46,416 nucleotides of DNA from an uncultured Eisenbergiella sp. (lineage in GTDB: Bacteria > Bacillota > Clostridia > Lachnospirales > Lachnospiraceae). The stretch is taken from contig CAJFMW010000006.1 of assembly GCA_904392525.1 (NCBI GenBank), positions 1 through 46,416 on the forward strand, in the 5' to 3' direction. The notes beneath the pieces are model-generated. The model was not told where the DNA came from. It did not search any database and worked only from the letters and a program-made list of their open reading frames with translations. Below are positions 16,061-24,275 of the stretch, one piece after another (position 1 is the stretch's first letter; each line of letters starts with the position of its first letter). A program made the translations under genes and the position numbers.

Positions 16061-16181
16061 CAAAACGTTCAAAAAGGAATGAACTTCAGAAATATTTAAG
16101 AATCCGTTTTCCGCATCCTGAAAGCCATCCGTATTCCCGCTGTATTCCCTTTGTAATCAGTCTGTAATCAAAATCTTAAAC

Positions 16182-16222
16182 AAAAAAAGAAGAAGTCTGC
16201 AGCATCTACCGGACTTCTTCTT
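16182..16222 (-). terminator. Terminator of the tRNA-Gly gene
   Basis: On the minus strand AAGAAGAAGTC pairs perfectly with GACTTCTTCTT and is followed by a run of T residues, 11 bp beyond the tRNA 3' end. Confidence 0.88.
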
Positions 16223-16232
16223 CCTCCACAAG

Positions 16233-16305
16233 AGCGATAGACGGGGCTCGAACCCGCGGTCTCGACCTTGGCAAGGTCGCGCGTTACCAACTACGCCACT
16301 ATCGC
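16233..16305 (-). tRNA. tRNA-Gly (anticodon GCC)
   Basis: The minus strand folds into a complete 73-nt cloverleaf: acceptor GCGATAG/CTATCGC with discriminator T, D-arm with GTTGGTA, anticodon stem CGACC/GGTCG around loop TTGCCAA (anticodon GCC), and T-arm with TTCGAGC. CCA is not encoded. The gene stands alone with its own promoter and terminator. Confidence 0.97.
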
Positions 16306-16345
16306 ATTTTCAACCTGCCCGCCGTCTTCCCAACGGGCAAGTATC

Positions 16346-16374
16346 ACTATACATGAACTTTACAAAATTGTCAA
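16346..16374 (-). promoter_or_regulatory. tRNA-Gly promoter
   Basis: On the minus strand a perfect TTGACA (16369-16374), 17-bp spacer and TATAGT (16346-16351), 40 bp upstream of the tRNA. Confidence 0.88.
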
Positions 16375-16452
16375 CAACTTTTTTTCAATTATTATTCCGA
16401 TTTCCTACCGCCGTTCCTATTCACAGTCAATTCAGAATGGACCACCTGCCGC

Positions 16453-17868
16453 TTACTGCTGTAATTCTTCCCCGTATTTCACGCGCAAAATCCGCGTCAG
16501 GGAATCGTTGATCCGCGCCTCATCAATCGTACCGTTCTGCACGGCAGCGATCACCCCCTCATAGGCCGTGACAAAATCCTCCGGCATCAGGATCATGTCC
16601 GCTCCTGCCTTCAGCGCCCTGACCGCAGCCTCATCCGCCGTATAATACTGGGAGATGGCCGACATGTTCATGGCGTCCGTAATGACGATTCCGTTATAGC
16701 CAAGCTGTTTTCTCAAAACATCCGTGATGATCTTTTCGTTCATGGATGCCGGAACCTTATCCCCGTCCGTCAGACCTGGCGCGGAGATATGTCCCACCAT
16801 CACCATGTTCACTCCGGCTTCGATTCCCGCCGTAAAGGGGAGAAATTCCGCCGTCTGCATTTTCTCCAGCGTTCTGTCCGTTTCCACCTGACCGTCGTGG
16901 GAGTCTCCCGCCGTATCTCCGTGCCCCGGAAAATGCTTGATACATGCGCTCACGCCGTTTTCCTGAAATCCCTGTACCGCAGCTGCGACCATCTGAGAGA
17001 CCAGCGCAGGATCGCTTCCAAAGGACCGGTCCCCGATCACCGTATTGTCCGGATTCGTCAGCACATCAGCCACCGGCGCGAAATCCAGGTTAAATCCATA
17101 CTCCTTCAGATAAGAAGCGATCGTGGCTCCCGCCGCATACGCCGCATTTACGTCTCCCGAAGCGCCGATCTCCGCCATGGGCCCAACGTTTTCAAGGCCC
17201 AGCGTCTTCGCCACGCGCGCCACCTGTCCGCCTTCCTCATCCACGCCTAGAAACAACGGATAACGGCTGTAGGAAGCCGTGTTCGCCAGCATTTCCTTTA
17301 ACTGCTGCTCCGACTGAATATTCTTTACAAAATAGACCAGTCCTCCCACCGGATACTGTTCCAGGGCTTCTCTGGTGCTCTCTCCCGCCTGTACGGCCGT
17401 TCCCACGCCGGTCAGCTGTTCCGGCGTAATGATGAACAGGCCGGCCACCTTCTCTTCCAGAGTCATGGCCTCCACGTAACCGCTGATCTGCTCCTCCAGC
17501 GTTTCCTCCCCGGCGGCTTCCTGCTGTATGGATCCCTCTTCAGCAGAGTTCTCCTGCTGCGCAGAAATATCCGTTGGCTCCGGAGTTTCTGACTGCCCGG
17601 AAGTCTCCGTCTGCTCCAGCAGCCCTGTCTGCTCAGATGCTGTCTCCCCTGTCGGCACCTCTACTCCGGCCGTCCCGCCGTCCTCTTCCTGCACGCCGCC
17701 GTTTCCTTCCTGGGCCGCACCGGAAATGCTGCGGACGACAAAAACACACCCAAAAAGAATGGCCGCCAGGACCAGTCCGGCCACAATATAAGCAATGATC
17801 TGATTTCTGCGCCTTCTCCGTCTTCTCAGTTCCCTGCGGTTCATCACATTTTCCATACCTTTCCGCAT
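16453..17868 (-). CDS. Glycoside hydrolase family 3, NagZ-like beta-N-acetylhexosaminidase, membrane-anchored
   Basis: A GH3 enzyme that probably removes N-acetylglucosamine from peptidoglycan or its fragments. After an Arg-rich start comes one hydrophobic segment (about 24-46) that anchors it facing outward, then a Gln/Glu/Thr-rich linker (about 50-125). The catalytic barrel has the NagZ hallmarks: VDEEGGQVARV, IKHFPGHGDT (the His loop that donates the proton) and IVITDAMNMSAI, whose Asp is the nucleophile. Total length is 471 from the ATG at 17868. The true start may be the GTG or ATG at codons 8-9, because the only Shine-Dalgarno-like GGAAAGG overlaps codons 2-4. It lies downstream of the large noncoding RNA candidate. 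Confidence 0.92.
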   Translation of the reverse strand: MRKGMENVMNRRELRRRRRRRNQIIAYIVAGLVLAAILFGCVFVVRSISGAAQEGNGGVQEEDGGTAGVEVPTGETASEQTGLLEQTETSGQSETPEPTDISAQQENSAEEGSIQQEAAGEETLEEQISGYVEAMTLEEKVAGLFIITPEQLTGVGTAVQAGESTREALEQYPVGGLVYFVKNIQSEQQLKEMLANTASYSRYPLFLGVDEEGGQVARVAKTLGLENVGPMAEIGASGDVNAAYAAGATIASYLKEYGFNLDFAPVADVLTNPDNTVIGDRSFGSDPALVSQMVAAAVQGFQENGVSACIKHFPGHGDTAGDSHDGQVETDRTLEKMQTAEFLPFTAGIEAGVNMVMVGHISAPGLTDGDKVPASMNEKIITDVLRKQLGYNGIVITDAMNMSAISQYYTADEAAVRALKAGADMILMPEDFVTAYEGVIAAVQNGTIDEARINDSLTRILRVKYGEELQQ

Positions 17869-17907
17869 CCGGTGCCCGGATGACTGATCATTTCTACTGT
17901 CAGACTA

Positions 17908-18669
17908 CCACAAAGAGAAGCGGGTATCAATCATTTTCATGTCTGATACCCGCTCTCAAACTATGCTATCCAATGGCCTATACCTCCATTTTTTCTCCTC
18001 TGCTCTTCTTTCCACTTCTTCTTCCTTTTGTACTCATGTACTGCAACGGTTTTCATTCTTCAATGATCCTTCGTCACTCAGGTAAGTGTACTCGTTTCGC
18101 TTCGGTATTAGATTAGCATTGTTCCTTAAAGATTTTATTTTTACGTTTCCGGAAGATTCTTTTCTTCTCTTTTGGATTCCTCTAAACTGACGGCCTGATC
18201 TTCTGAAGTCCATCTATCATAAATCTGGGTCTTTTTCCTTAAGGAATTGCTTCCTTAAAAAACTTCTTTCCTTTTGGAATCAATTTTCCTGAAATCCGAT
18301 CCTGTCTGGATCATCCTTCTTCTAATTTCTTCCGTCTGCCTACCGATTCTGTCTTTTCCTCCTAAGATGTCAACTTCTTTGTTTTCTTCTTCTGATGATA
18401 AAGATCATTCTCGTTGCTTTCAGGAAATATCCGTTTTCAAAAGAATCTCAATTTACAGTTCCCGGTTTCTTCAGGTTATCTTCCTTCAATCTAAAGGCCT
18501 TCCTTCTGGAGATTCCTTTCCTCTTCCCGATCCGTCTTTAAGGCTTTTCCTATGAAATTGTTTTGTTATCTGTTTCTTAAAAGTGTTATCCTTTTAAGAA
18601 ATAAGGTTCATGTTTTCGGTGGTCCGTACCTCCTTCTTTTTATTTTTTTGTTTTCTCTTCTTTGTTTGT
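17908..18669 (-). ncRNA. Candidate large noncoding RNA (about 760 nt)
   Basis: No coding sequence of convincing quality lies between 17869 and 18940. On the minus strand a perfect-consensus promoter (18676-18704) fires into a purine-rich stretch that ends at an 11-bp perfect hairpin (17919-17954). Internal stem-loops include an 11-bp hairpin at 18573-18601 and TTAAGGAA-GCAA-TTCCTTAA with a GNRA tetraloop at 18239-18258. The only start near the strong AAGGAGGT (about 18626-18633) opens a five-codon frame. I do not recognise the RNA: it does not look like RNase P RNA, tmRNA, SRP RNA or a riboswitch. Ornate large classes such as ROOL, GOLLD or OLE are the comparison to make. The nearest genes are lysC upstream and nagZ-like downstream, both in the same direction. 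Confidence 0.6.
17910..17954 (-). terminator. Hairpin at the end of the RNA candidate
   Basis: AGCGGGTATCA and TGATACCCGCT form a perfect 11-bp stem with a 14-base loop. On the minus strand the tail is TCTCTTTG, a weak T-tract, so termination may be partial. Confidence 0.6.
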
Positions 18670-18675
18670 GACTTC

Positions 18676-18704
18676 ATTATAGCCCCGCCTGTCCTGAATG
18701 TCAA
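18676..18704 (-). promoter_or_regulatory. Consensus promoter with upstream A/T-rich tract, for the RNA candidate
   Basis: On the minus strand TTGACA (18699-18704), 17 bp and TATAAT (18676-18681) match the sigma-A consensus at all twelve positions. Upstream of the -35 lie A-runs phased like an UP element (18710-18760). No other promoter in the window is this strong. Confidence 0.88.
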
Positions 18705-18861
18705 CAAGTTTTTTGACTTTTTTTCTGTTTTTACATTATTTTCTATTTTTAATATGTAATTTACATTATTTATATGTATTTTGCTTTAAATATATTGAAT
18801 TGTCTGATAATTTATCCTCTTTTCTTCTGCCTGAATACCTGTGCTTCCGGGGGCAGCATCT

Positions 18862-18917
18862 AAAAACAGCAGCCGGAATGCGGACAAAATCCGTGTTCCG
18901 GCTGCTGCAGTCTGTTT
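18862..18917 (-). terminator. Terminator downstream of aspartokinase (bidirectional form)
   Basis: CAGCAGCCGGAA (18867-18878) and TTCCGGCTGCTG (18896-18907) form a perfect 12-bp stem with an inner CGGA/TCCG. A T5 run follows on the minus strand and T6 on the plus strand. Confidence 0.88.
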
Positions 18918-18940
18918 TTTCAATTGTTTTCTGATTCTGA

Positions 18941-20260
18941 TCAGAGCTGAACAAGGACGAAAATGTTGTAAATCGCCCGGATCGCCGCCTCGAAATCTTC
19001 GTTACGGACGCCGATGATGATGTTCAGCTCGGAGGAACCCTGGTCAATCATTTTCACGTTAACATTGGCATGGGCGAGGGCGGAGAAAATGCGTCCCGCC
19101 GTTCCGCGTGTGGATTTCATGCCGCGTCCCACCACGGCGATCAGCGCTAGGTCGGATTCGATATCAATGGTGTCCGGTCTGGCAAGGCGGTGAATGGCGG
19201 AAACCACCTTCTGCTCCTTATCCATGAATTCATCCTGATGGACGAATACGGTCATGGTGTCGATTCCGGAGGGCACATGCTCGAAGGAGATTCCGCTGTC
19301 TTCAAATGCCTGAAGAACCTTGCGTCCGAAGCCGATCTCCGCGTTCATCATGTCCTTTTCAATATTGACGGAACAAAATCCCTTCTTTCCGGCAATTCCC
19401 GTGATAACGAAACGGGATTTCTGGCAGGTGCTCTCCACAATCCAGGTGCCGTTGTCCTCAGGCGCGTTGGTATTCCGGATGTTGATCGGGATGCCCTCTC
19501 TTCTGACCGGGAAGATGGCATCCTCATGCAGAACGCCTGCCCCCATGTAAGAAAGCTCCCGCAGTTCCTTATAGGTAATGGTATCAATGCCGACCGGATT
19601 GGGGATGATACGGGGATCGGCAATCAAAAAGCCGGACACGTCTGTCCAGTTCTCATAGACCTCCGCATGCACTGCACGGGAAACGATGGAACCGGTGATA
19701 TCAGAGCCGCCCCGGGAAAAGGTTTTCACGCTTCCGTCGGGCATGGAGCCGTAGAAGCCGGGGATAACGGCCGCATCCATCTGTTCCAGGCGCTTCGACA
19801 GCACCTGATCCGTCTTATAATCATCAAATTTCCCTTGCTCGTCAAAGAAAATCACTTCTGCCGCGTCGATGAAAGGAAATTTCAGATAGGCGGCCATGAC
19901 GATTCCATTCAGATACTCTCCTCTGGAAGCGGCGTAATCCTTTCCTGCCTTATTTTTGAAATTTTCCTCGATTTTCTGAAACTCCTCTTCCAGAGACAGC
20001 TTCAGGGACAGGCCCTTGATGATTTCTTCGTATCTGGCACGGATGGCGGAGAGCTTTTCCGAGAAATCGCTTCCCTCCTCCGCAAGCGCATAGCAGGCGT
20101 ACAGCATGTCGGTCACCTTTTCATCGTCCCTGCTGCGCTTGCCCGGCGCGGAAGGAACAACAAAGCGTCTCTCCGGATCCGCCTGGATAATGCTTCCCAC
20201 CTTTCTGAACTGCTCCGCGCTCGCCAGAGAGCTTCCGCCGAATTTCACCACTTTTTTCAT
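18941..20260 (-). CDS. lysC: Aspartokinase
   Basis: Phosphorylates aspartate, the first step towards lysine, threonine and methionine. The 439-residue monofunctional enzyme starts MKKVVKFGGSSLASAEQF with the KFGGSS nucleotide-binding motif at residues 6-11 and has SRGGSDITGS in the substrate-binding region. Two ACT domains occupy about 300-439 and should carry feedback inhibition; VKMIDQGSSELNIIIGV is the typical second ACT strand pair. The ATG at 20260 has GGAGGATG about 10 bases upstream. It is the last gene of a threonine-pathway operon (ACT protein, hom, apgM-like, lysC) and is followed by a strong terminator. The operon context favours a threonine-responsive isozyme; effector specificity cannot be read from sequence. 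Confidence 0.95.
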   Translation of the reverse strand: MKKVVKFGGSSLASAEQFRKVGSIIQADPERRFVVPSAPGKRSRDDEKVTDMLYACYALAEEGSDFSEKLSAIRARYEEIIKGLSLKLSLEEEFQKIEENFKNKAGKDYAASRGEYLNGIVMAAYLKFPFIDAAEVIFFDEQGKFDDYKTDQVLSKRLEQMDAAVIPGFYGSMPDGSVKTFSRGGSDITGSIVSRAVHAEVYENWTDVSGFLIADPRIIPNPVGIDTITYKELRELSYMGAGVLHEDAIFPVRREGIPINIRNTNAPEDNGTWIVESTCQKSRFVITGIAGKKGFCSVNIEKDMMNAEIGFGRKVLQAFEDSGISFEHVPSGIDTMTVFVHQDEFMDKEQKVVSAIHRLARPDTIDIESDLALIAVVGRGMKSTRGTAGRIFSALAHANVNVKMIDQGSSELNIIIGVRNEDFEAAIRAIYNIFVLVQL

Positions 20261-20337
20261 AACCGTATCATCCTCCTGCCGCTGCCTGTATGGCCTGTAT
20301 GCGGCTTTTCTTTTCCGTATTTTTCGCTGTAACCGGA

Positions 20338-21564
20338 TCAGAGCCGGTAGCTGGGCTGCTTCAGGCCGAGGAAATGATCCATCAGCAGGGGACCTTCCGA
20401 AAAATAATTCCCGCTCAGGATGGCTTCCGCCTCGTTGTAGCTCCAGTCGTTTTTCTGCACGTTTGTGCTGTCATAGATCAGGTAGGGCACGCTTTCTGCC
20501 GTATGGGTACGCAGACGGATCGGCGTGGGATGGTCAGGAAGCACCATCAGCCTGTAGTCCAGCCCGCTGGCGTCAAGCCCGGCCGTAAGCGGCGCTACCA
20601 CTCTTCTGTCCAGATATTCAATGGCCTGCAGCTTCTTTTCCACGCTGCCCTGGTGTCCCATCTCATCCGGGGCTTCGATGTGGATATAGGCAAAATCATA
20701 ACCGTCCCGGACCAGCGCGTCAAGTGCCGCCTGCGTTTTTCCTTCATAATTGGTATCAAGGCCGCCGTTCGCGCCCTCCACCCCGGCCACATCCATCCCC
20801 GCTCCCACGGCAATCCCTTTCAGGAGATCGACGGCGGAAATCATGATGCCCTTCTTTCCCGTCTTTTCATAAAAGGAAGGAAGGGACGGCCTGGTTCCCG
20901 CGCCCCAGAACCAGCAGCAGTTGGCCGGATTCAGGCCCTCCTGTCTGCGTTTCACATTGATGGGATGATTTTTCAGAATTTCATAGCTTCTGACCATCAT
21001 CTCGTGGAGATTTTTGTCATCGGGAAGATAGGGGCCGATTTCCCGGCCGAGCACATCGTGGGGCGGGGTAAGCTCTTCCACCTCTCCGTTCTCCCAGATC
21101 AGGCAGTGCCGGTAGCTGGTTCCCACATAAAAATGATAGGGCGGCCGGTCCAGCTCTTCCATCACGGCGCGGAGAAGAACGGCACAGTCCTCTGTTTCGA
21201 TCTCTCCGGAGCTGTGGTCCAGGATTCTGCGTTTTGCAAAAGGAATCCCTTCCTCTTCAGAAAGGGTCACGATGTTGCACCGCAAAGCGATATCCGTATC
21301 CTTCATGGGGACCCCGATGCTCAGGGCCTCCAGCGGGGAACGGCCGGAATAATATTTTCTCGGGTCATAGCCCATCACGGACAGATTCGCCGTATCAGAG
21401 CCGGGCTTCATTCCCTTTGGGATCGTGCTGACCATGCCGATTTCCGATTTTTTGCTCAGCGCATCCAGCGCCGGCGTATTCGCATACGCCAGCGGCGTGC
21501 GCCCGTTCAGCCTGGCAATCGGCTCATCCGCCATCCCGTCTCCAAGCACAACCACATATTTCAT
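20338..21564 (-). CDS. ApgM-family phosphotransferase, probable homoserine kinase
   Basis: A 408-residue member of the alkaline-phosphatase superfamily related to archaeal-type cofactor-independent phosphoglycerate mutase (ApgM, COG3635). It starts KYVVVLGDGMADEPI with the metal-binding Asp-Gly-Met, contains KPGSDTANLSVMGYDP with the active-site Ser/Thr region, and later IHIEAPDEMGHQG and LPDHPTPIRLRTH, which hold the metal-ligand Asp and His residues. The gene lies 2 bp after hom and 77 bp before lysC. No GHMP-type thrB is present, and relatives in Bacteroides have been shown by mutant fitness work to act as homoserine kinases. I therefore infer homoserine phosphorylation here, with a glycolytic mutase role as the alternative. 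AGAGGA precedes the ATG at 21564. Confidence 0.88.
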   Translation of the reverse strand: MKYVVVLGDGMADEPIARLNGRTPLAYANTPALDALSKKSEIGMVSTIPKGMKPGSDTANLSVMGYDPRKYYSGRSPLEALSIGVPMKDTDIALRCNIVTLSEEEGIPFAKRRILDHSSGEIETEDCAVLLRAVMEELDRPPYHFYVGTSYRHCLIWENGEVEELTPPHDVLGREIGPYLPDDKNLHEMMVRSYEILKNHPINVKRRQEGLNPANCCWFWGAGTRPSLPSFYEKTGKKGIMISAVDLLKGIAVGAGMDVAGVEGANGGLDTNYEGKTQAALDALVRDGYDFAYIHIEAPDEMGHQGSVEKKLQAIEYLDRRVVAPLTAGLDASGLDYRLMVLPDHPTPIRLRTHTAESVPYLIYDSTNVQKNDWSYNEAEAILSGNYFSEGPLLMDHFLGLKQPSYRL

Positions 21565-21566
21565 TT

Positions 21567-22775
21567 TCAGTCCTCTTCCACGCGGATACGGCTGATGAAG
21601 CCGGAAAGCGCCGCGCTTTTTTCTGCAAATTCCTTTTCAGTGATGGAGGGGGTCACAAAACCGAATTCTCCGTCCAGACCGGCATCCACCGTTTCGATCG
21701 CGCCAAACAGGCTCTCCGCCTCTTTTTCACAGCCCTTTTTCGCACGGACAAAAAATCTCCGGGAAGCTCCGTCAATGCTGCAGAGGGGAAGCTTCTCCTC
21801 ATCCCACAGACAGACGATATGGGTCCGTCCGTGCTTGGCGCAGTCGATCACATCGGAGACAACGGCGCTGGCCGTGGGAAGCTTTCCCGCGCCGCGTCCG
21901 TAGTACATGGAGTCTCCCAGGGTATTTCCGCGGATGAAAATGGCGTTGAACACGTCGTTCACGCTGTGAAGGGGATTTTTTTCTCCGATCAGGAAGGGAG
22001 CCACCATGGCGTAATATTTCCCATCCACCTCTCTGACGCTGGCAAGCAGCTTGATGAACTGGTTCATTTTATGCGCGTAAAGGAAGTCCTCGCGGGTGAT
22101 CTTCGTGATTCCTTCCGTATATATTTCTTCGTAACGTGCGGTTTTTCCCGTCATGAGAGATGCGAGGATGGCGATTTTGCGGCAGGCGTCATAGCCCTCC
22201 ACGTCCGCCTCGGGATTGCGCTCCGCATAGCCCTTTTCCTGGGCCTCCTTCAGGCTGGTCTCAAAGTCGCTGCCCTCCTCCGCCATGCGGGTGAGGATGT
22301 AGTTGGTGGTTCCATTCAGGATTCCGTTGATCAGCTCAATCCGCTCCGCGGTCAGTGCCGCGTTCAGGGGACGGATGATGGGAATACCGCCTCCCACGCT
22401 CGCTTCGAACAGATAATTGCAGGAATTTTCCTTCGCCGTGCGGATCAGCTCGGCTCCGTGGTTCGCCACCAGCTCCTTATTGGAGGTGCAGACGCTCTTT
22501 CCGGCTTTCAGGGCCTGCATGGAATAGGTGAAGGCGGGTTCGTTTCCGCCCATGGTTTCGCAGATGATCGAAACCTCCGGATCCTGCAGGATGACGTTCA
22601 TATCATGCACCACCCTGTCCGCATACGGGTCTCCGGGAAAATCCCTGAGATCCAGAATATATTTCACCCGGATTTCCTCTCCGGCGCGTCTGTCGATCAC
22701 TTCCTTATTTTTCTCAATCACTTCTACGACGCCGCTGCCCACCGTGCCGTATCCCAAAACCGCTATGCTGATCAT
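21567..22775 (-). CDS. hom: Homoserine dehydrogenase
   Basis: NAD(P)H-dependent enzyme reducing aspartate semialdehyde to homoserine, the branch to threonine and methionine. The 402-residue protein has the Rossmann motif VLGYGTVGSGV (6-16), the catalytic-domain signatures ASVGGGIPII and NGILNGTTNYILTRM, and KGYAERNPEADVEGYDA, which holds the substrate-binding Glu/Asp and the lysine region. A C-terminal ACT-like domain (about 330-402) would give feedback control. It lies 47 bp after the ACT-domain gene and 2 bp before the ApgM-like gene, so it is clearly within one operon. Confidence 0.95.
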   Translation of the reverse strand: MISIAVLGYGTVGSGVVEVIEKNKEVIDRRAGEEIRVKYILDLRDFPGDPYADRVVHDMNVILQDPEVSIICETMGGNEPAFTYSMQALKAGKSVCTSNKELVANHGAELIRTAKENSCNYLFEASVGGGIPIIRPLNAALTAERIELINGILNGTTNYILTRMAEEGSDFETSLKEAQEKGYAERNPEADVEGYDACRKIAILASLMTGKTARYEEIYTEGITKITREDFLYAHKMNQFIKLLASVREVDGKYYAMVAPFLIGEKNPLHSVNDVFNAIFIRGNTLGDSMYYGRGAGKLPTASAVVSDVIDCAKHGRTHIVCLWDEEKLPLCSIDGASRRFFVRAKKGCEKEAESLFGAIETVDAGLDGEFGFVTPSITEKEFAEKSAALSGFISRIRVEED

Positions 22776-22822
22776 GTTTTTCCTCCTCTTTCCGCCTCTG
22801 CGGACGGTTTTTTTGTCTGAAG

Positions 22823-23266
22823 CTATTCTCTGGCGAGGATCTTCACGTTGCGTACGCCCTTTTCCTCTTCCATCGCCTCCAGCATTCTGGATACGTCCGA
22901 GGTGGTGCTTAACACCTGAACGCTGATGCTCAGGGACGCCACGCCGTTAATCGGGATACTCTGATGGATCGTCAGAATATTCGCCCCGAAGTCCGCTATG
23001 ACCTTCAGCAGGTCGGAAAGCAGGCCCGGCTCGTCATCTATGGACAGGGAAAGCGTGATTGTCGTTCCCTGGGTATTGTCATGAAAGGGGAAAATATCAT
23101 CCTTATATTTGTAAAAGGAGCTCCGGCTGATATCCACCTTTTCCACGGCATCCTGTATGGTCGCCGCCTTTCCCGATTCCAGGAGCTTCTTCGCCTCAAC
23201 AACCTTTAAAAGAACCTCCGGAACGGCTTTCTGTTTTACCACATAATATTCGCTCTTCTTCTGCAT
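22823..23266 (-). CDS. ACT domain protein (PheB/UPF0735 type), operon leader gene
   Basis: A 147-residue protein with an N-terminal helical segment resembling a helix-turn-helix (TIQDAVEKVDISRSSFYKYK, about 38-57) and a C-terminal ACT domain (about 68-143: LSIDDEPGLLSDLLKVIADF, ILTIHQSIPINGVASL). Such proteins are annotated PheB-like or UPF0735. ACT domains bind amino acids, so this is a good candidate for a threonine- or homoserine-responsive regulator of the operon it leads; this is inference. The ATG at 23266 is chosen. A TTG six bases upstream is an alternative because the GCGGGATGA region is better spaced for it. A promoter with an inverted repeat in its spacer lies at 23289-23317. Confidence 0.85.
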   Translation of the reverse strand: MQKKSEYYVVKQKAVPEVLLKVVEAKKLLESGKAATIQDAVEKVDISRSSFYKYKDDIFPFHDNTQGTTITLSLSIDDEPGLLSDLLKVIADFGANILTIHQSIPINGVASLSISVQVLSTTSDVSRMLEAMEEEKGVRNVKILARE

Positions 23267-23288
23267 TTCCAATCATCCCGCTTCTGTG

Positions 23289-23317
23289 TCTTTACTACGC
23301 ACACATTTGTGTGTCAA
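23289..23317 (-). promoter_or_regulatory. Promoter and possible operator of the threonine operon
   Basis: On the minus strand a perfect TTGACA (23312-23317) is 17 bp from TAAAGA (23289-23294). The spacer contains the inverted repeat CACACA-TT-TGTGTG, a plausible regulator site. The leader is too short for a T-box. Confidence 0.55.
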
Positions 23318-23380
23318 CGAGAGATATTTTAGCATAGGCCCCATACGAAAGCAACCGCTAATTTTCACACAATTGTTTTT

Positions 23381-24274
23381 TTATCCGTACAATGCATACA
23401 AAAACTGCCTGAAAAGGAAGAGAATCAGCAGATGGACAGGATAGAAAAAGTAGAAAAAGTAACGATGTCCTGTCCGTTTTCTCTCTCCGTTGTAGAACCA
23501 GATCAACGCAAAGGAAACAAAGACGGTCAGGTGGGACAGTACCTCCCCCAGACTGGCCAAAAGGCTTCGTCCTCCGATGAAAAGCTGCAGAAATTCGGTA
23601 AAAAGAAACGCACAGGGAGCGTCTATGACCAGAAGCAGACGGTCCCGCATCAGAAGTCCGATGACGGCGATCAGAATCACGCCCCTCCAGGAATAGTCCG
23701 TTTTCAAAAAAGCCGCCGCACACATGCCCGCCGCGATAACGAGCAGAATCCCCGCCGCCTCTGCCGCGCAGTAAAGCGCCCGGCCCTTTTTGGGTCTGCG
23801 CGCTTTGCTGTGTATGCGGGAGTTCTCCCACATGCGCAGAACTCCCCGCACGCCCTCCATGCCCCGGAGCACCAGAAGGCCGATGAGAAGCGTCCAGAAC
23901 ACGTTCTGGCTGTTTCGGTTCAATCCGCCGGAAAAGAGCAGGTCAAAGGGAATTTCCGATAAAAGGGCAAACACAAGAAGCCGGAACGCGTATCCGCGCC
24001 GGCTTCTTGTATGGAGAAATCCCTCCGCAAGCAGGAAACAGAAAATCGGGAAGGAAATCCGGCCGATGATGCGCAGAACGGTGTCCAGCTGATAGATTTT
24101 CAGATAGAGCGCATAATCCGTCACGTATCCGTCGATCAGAAGCCTTTCCAGTATCCCTGCGCCGATATGGTCGATCAGCATGGTCATGAGCGCCGTCAGC
24201 TTCAGCAGATCCGCGGAAACGCCTCCCGTCCGCGCACGCTCCGGCCGGTTGTTTCTCTCCTGTTTATTTTTCAC
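23381..24274 (-). CDS. TraX family membrane protein
   Basis: A 297-residue polytopic membrane protein with about eight hydrophobic segments. The N-terminus LLKLTALMTMLIDHIGAGI and the stretch GRISFPIFCFLLAEGFLHTRSR are characteristic of the TraX family, named for the F-plasmid pilin acetylase and related to acyltransferases. Chromosomal copies are common in Firmicutes and are not evidence of conjugation. The start is a GTG at 24274, one base after the glyA stop, using the GGAGG inside the last glyA codons, so it is coupled to glyA. The acyl acceptor is unknown. Confidence 0.88.
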   Translation of the reverse strand: MKNKQERNNRPERARTGGVSADLLKLTALMTMLIDHIGAGILERLLIDGYVTDYALYLKIYQLDTVLRIIGRISFPIFCFLLAEGFLHTRSRRGYAFRLLVFALLSEIPFDLLFSGGLNRNSQNVFWTLLIGLLVLRGMEGVRGVLRMWENSRIHSKARRPKKGRALYCAAEAAGILLVIAAGMCAAAFLKTDYSWRGVILIAVIGLLMRDRLLLVIDAPCAFLFTEFLQLFIGGRSLLASLGEVLSHLTVFVSFALIWFYNGERKRTGHRYFFYFFYPVHLLILFLFRQFLYALYG

Positions 24275-24275
24275 T

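Noticed and set aside
16233-16305. tRNA-Gly as an integration site for a mobile element.
   Set aside because: No integrase gene and no repeated 3' tRNA segment were seen on either side.
17880-18555. Two plus-strand frames of 78 and 93 codons opposite the RNA candidate.
   Set aside because: No ribosome binding sites, Ser/Phe/Leu-rich composition expected from a pyrimidine-rich strand, and no homology recognised.
23273-23340. T-box or threonine attenuator before the threonine operon.
   Set aside because: The leader is about 20 bases from the predicted start, too short for either.
23381-24274. TraX as evidence for a conjugative element.
   Set aside because: Chromosomal TraX-family proteins are widespread; no other transfer, integrase or relaxase gene lies in the window.
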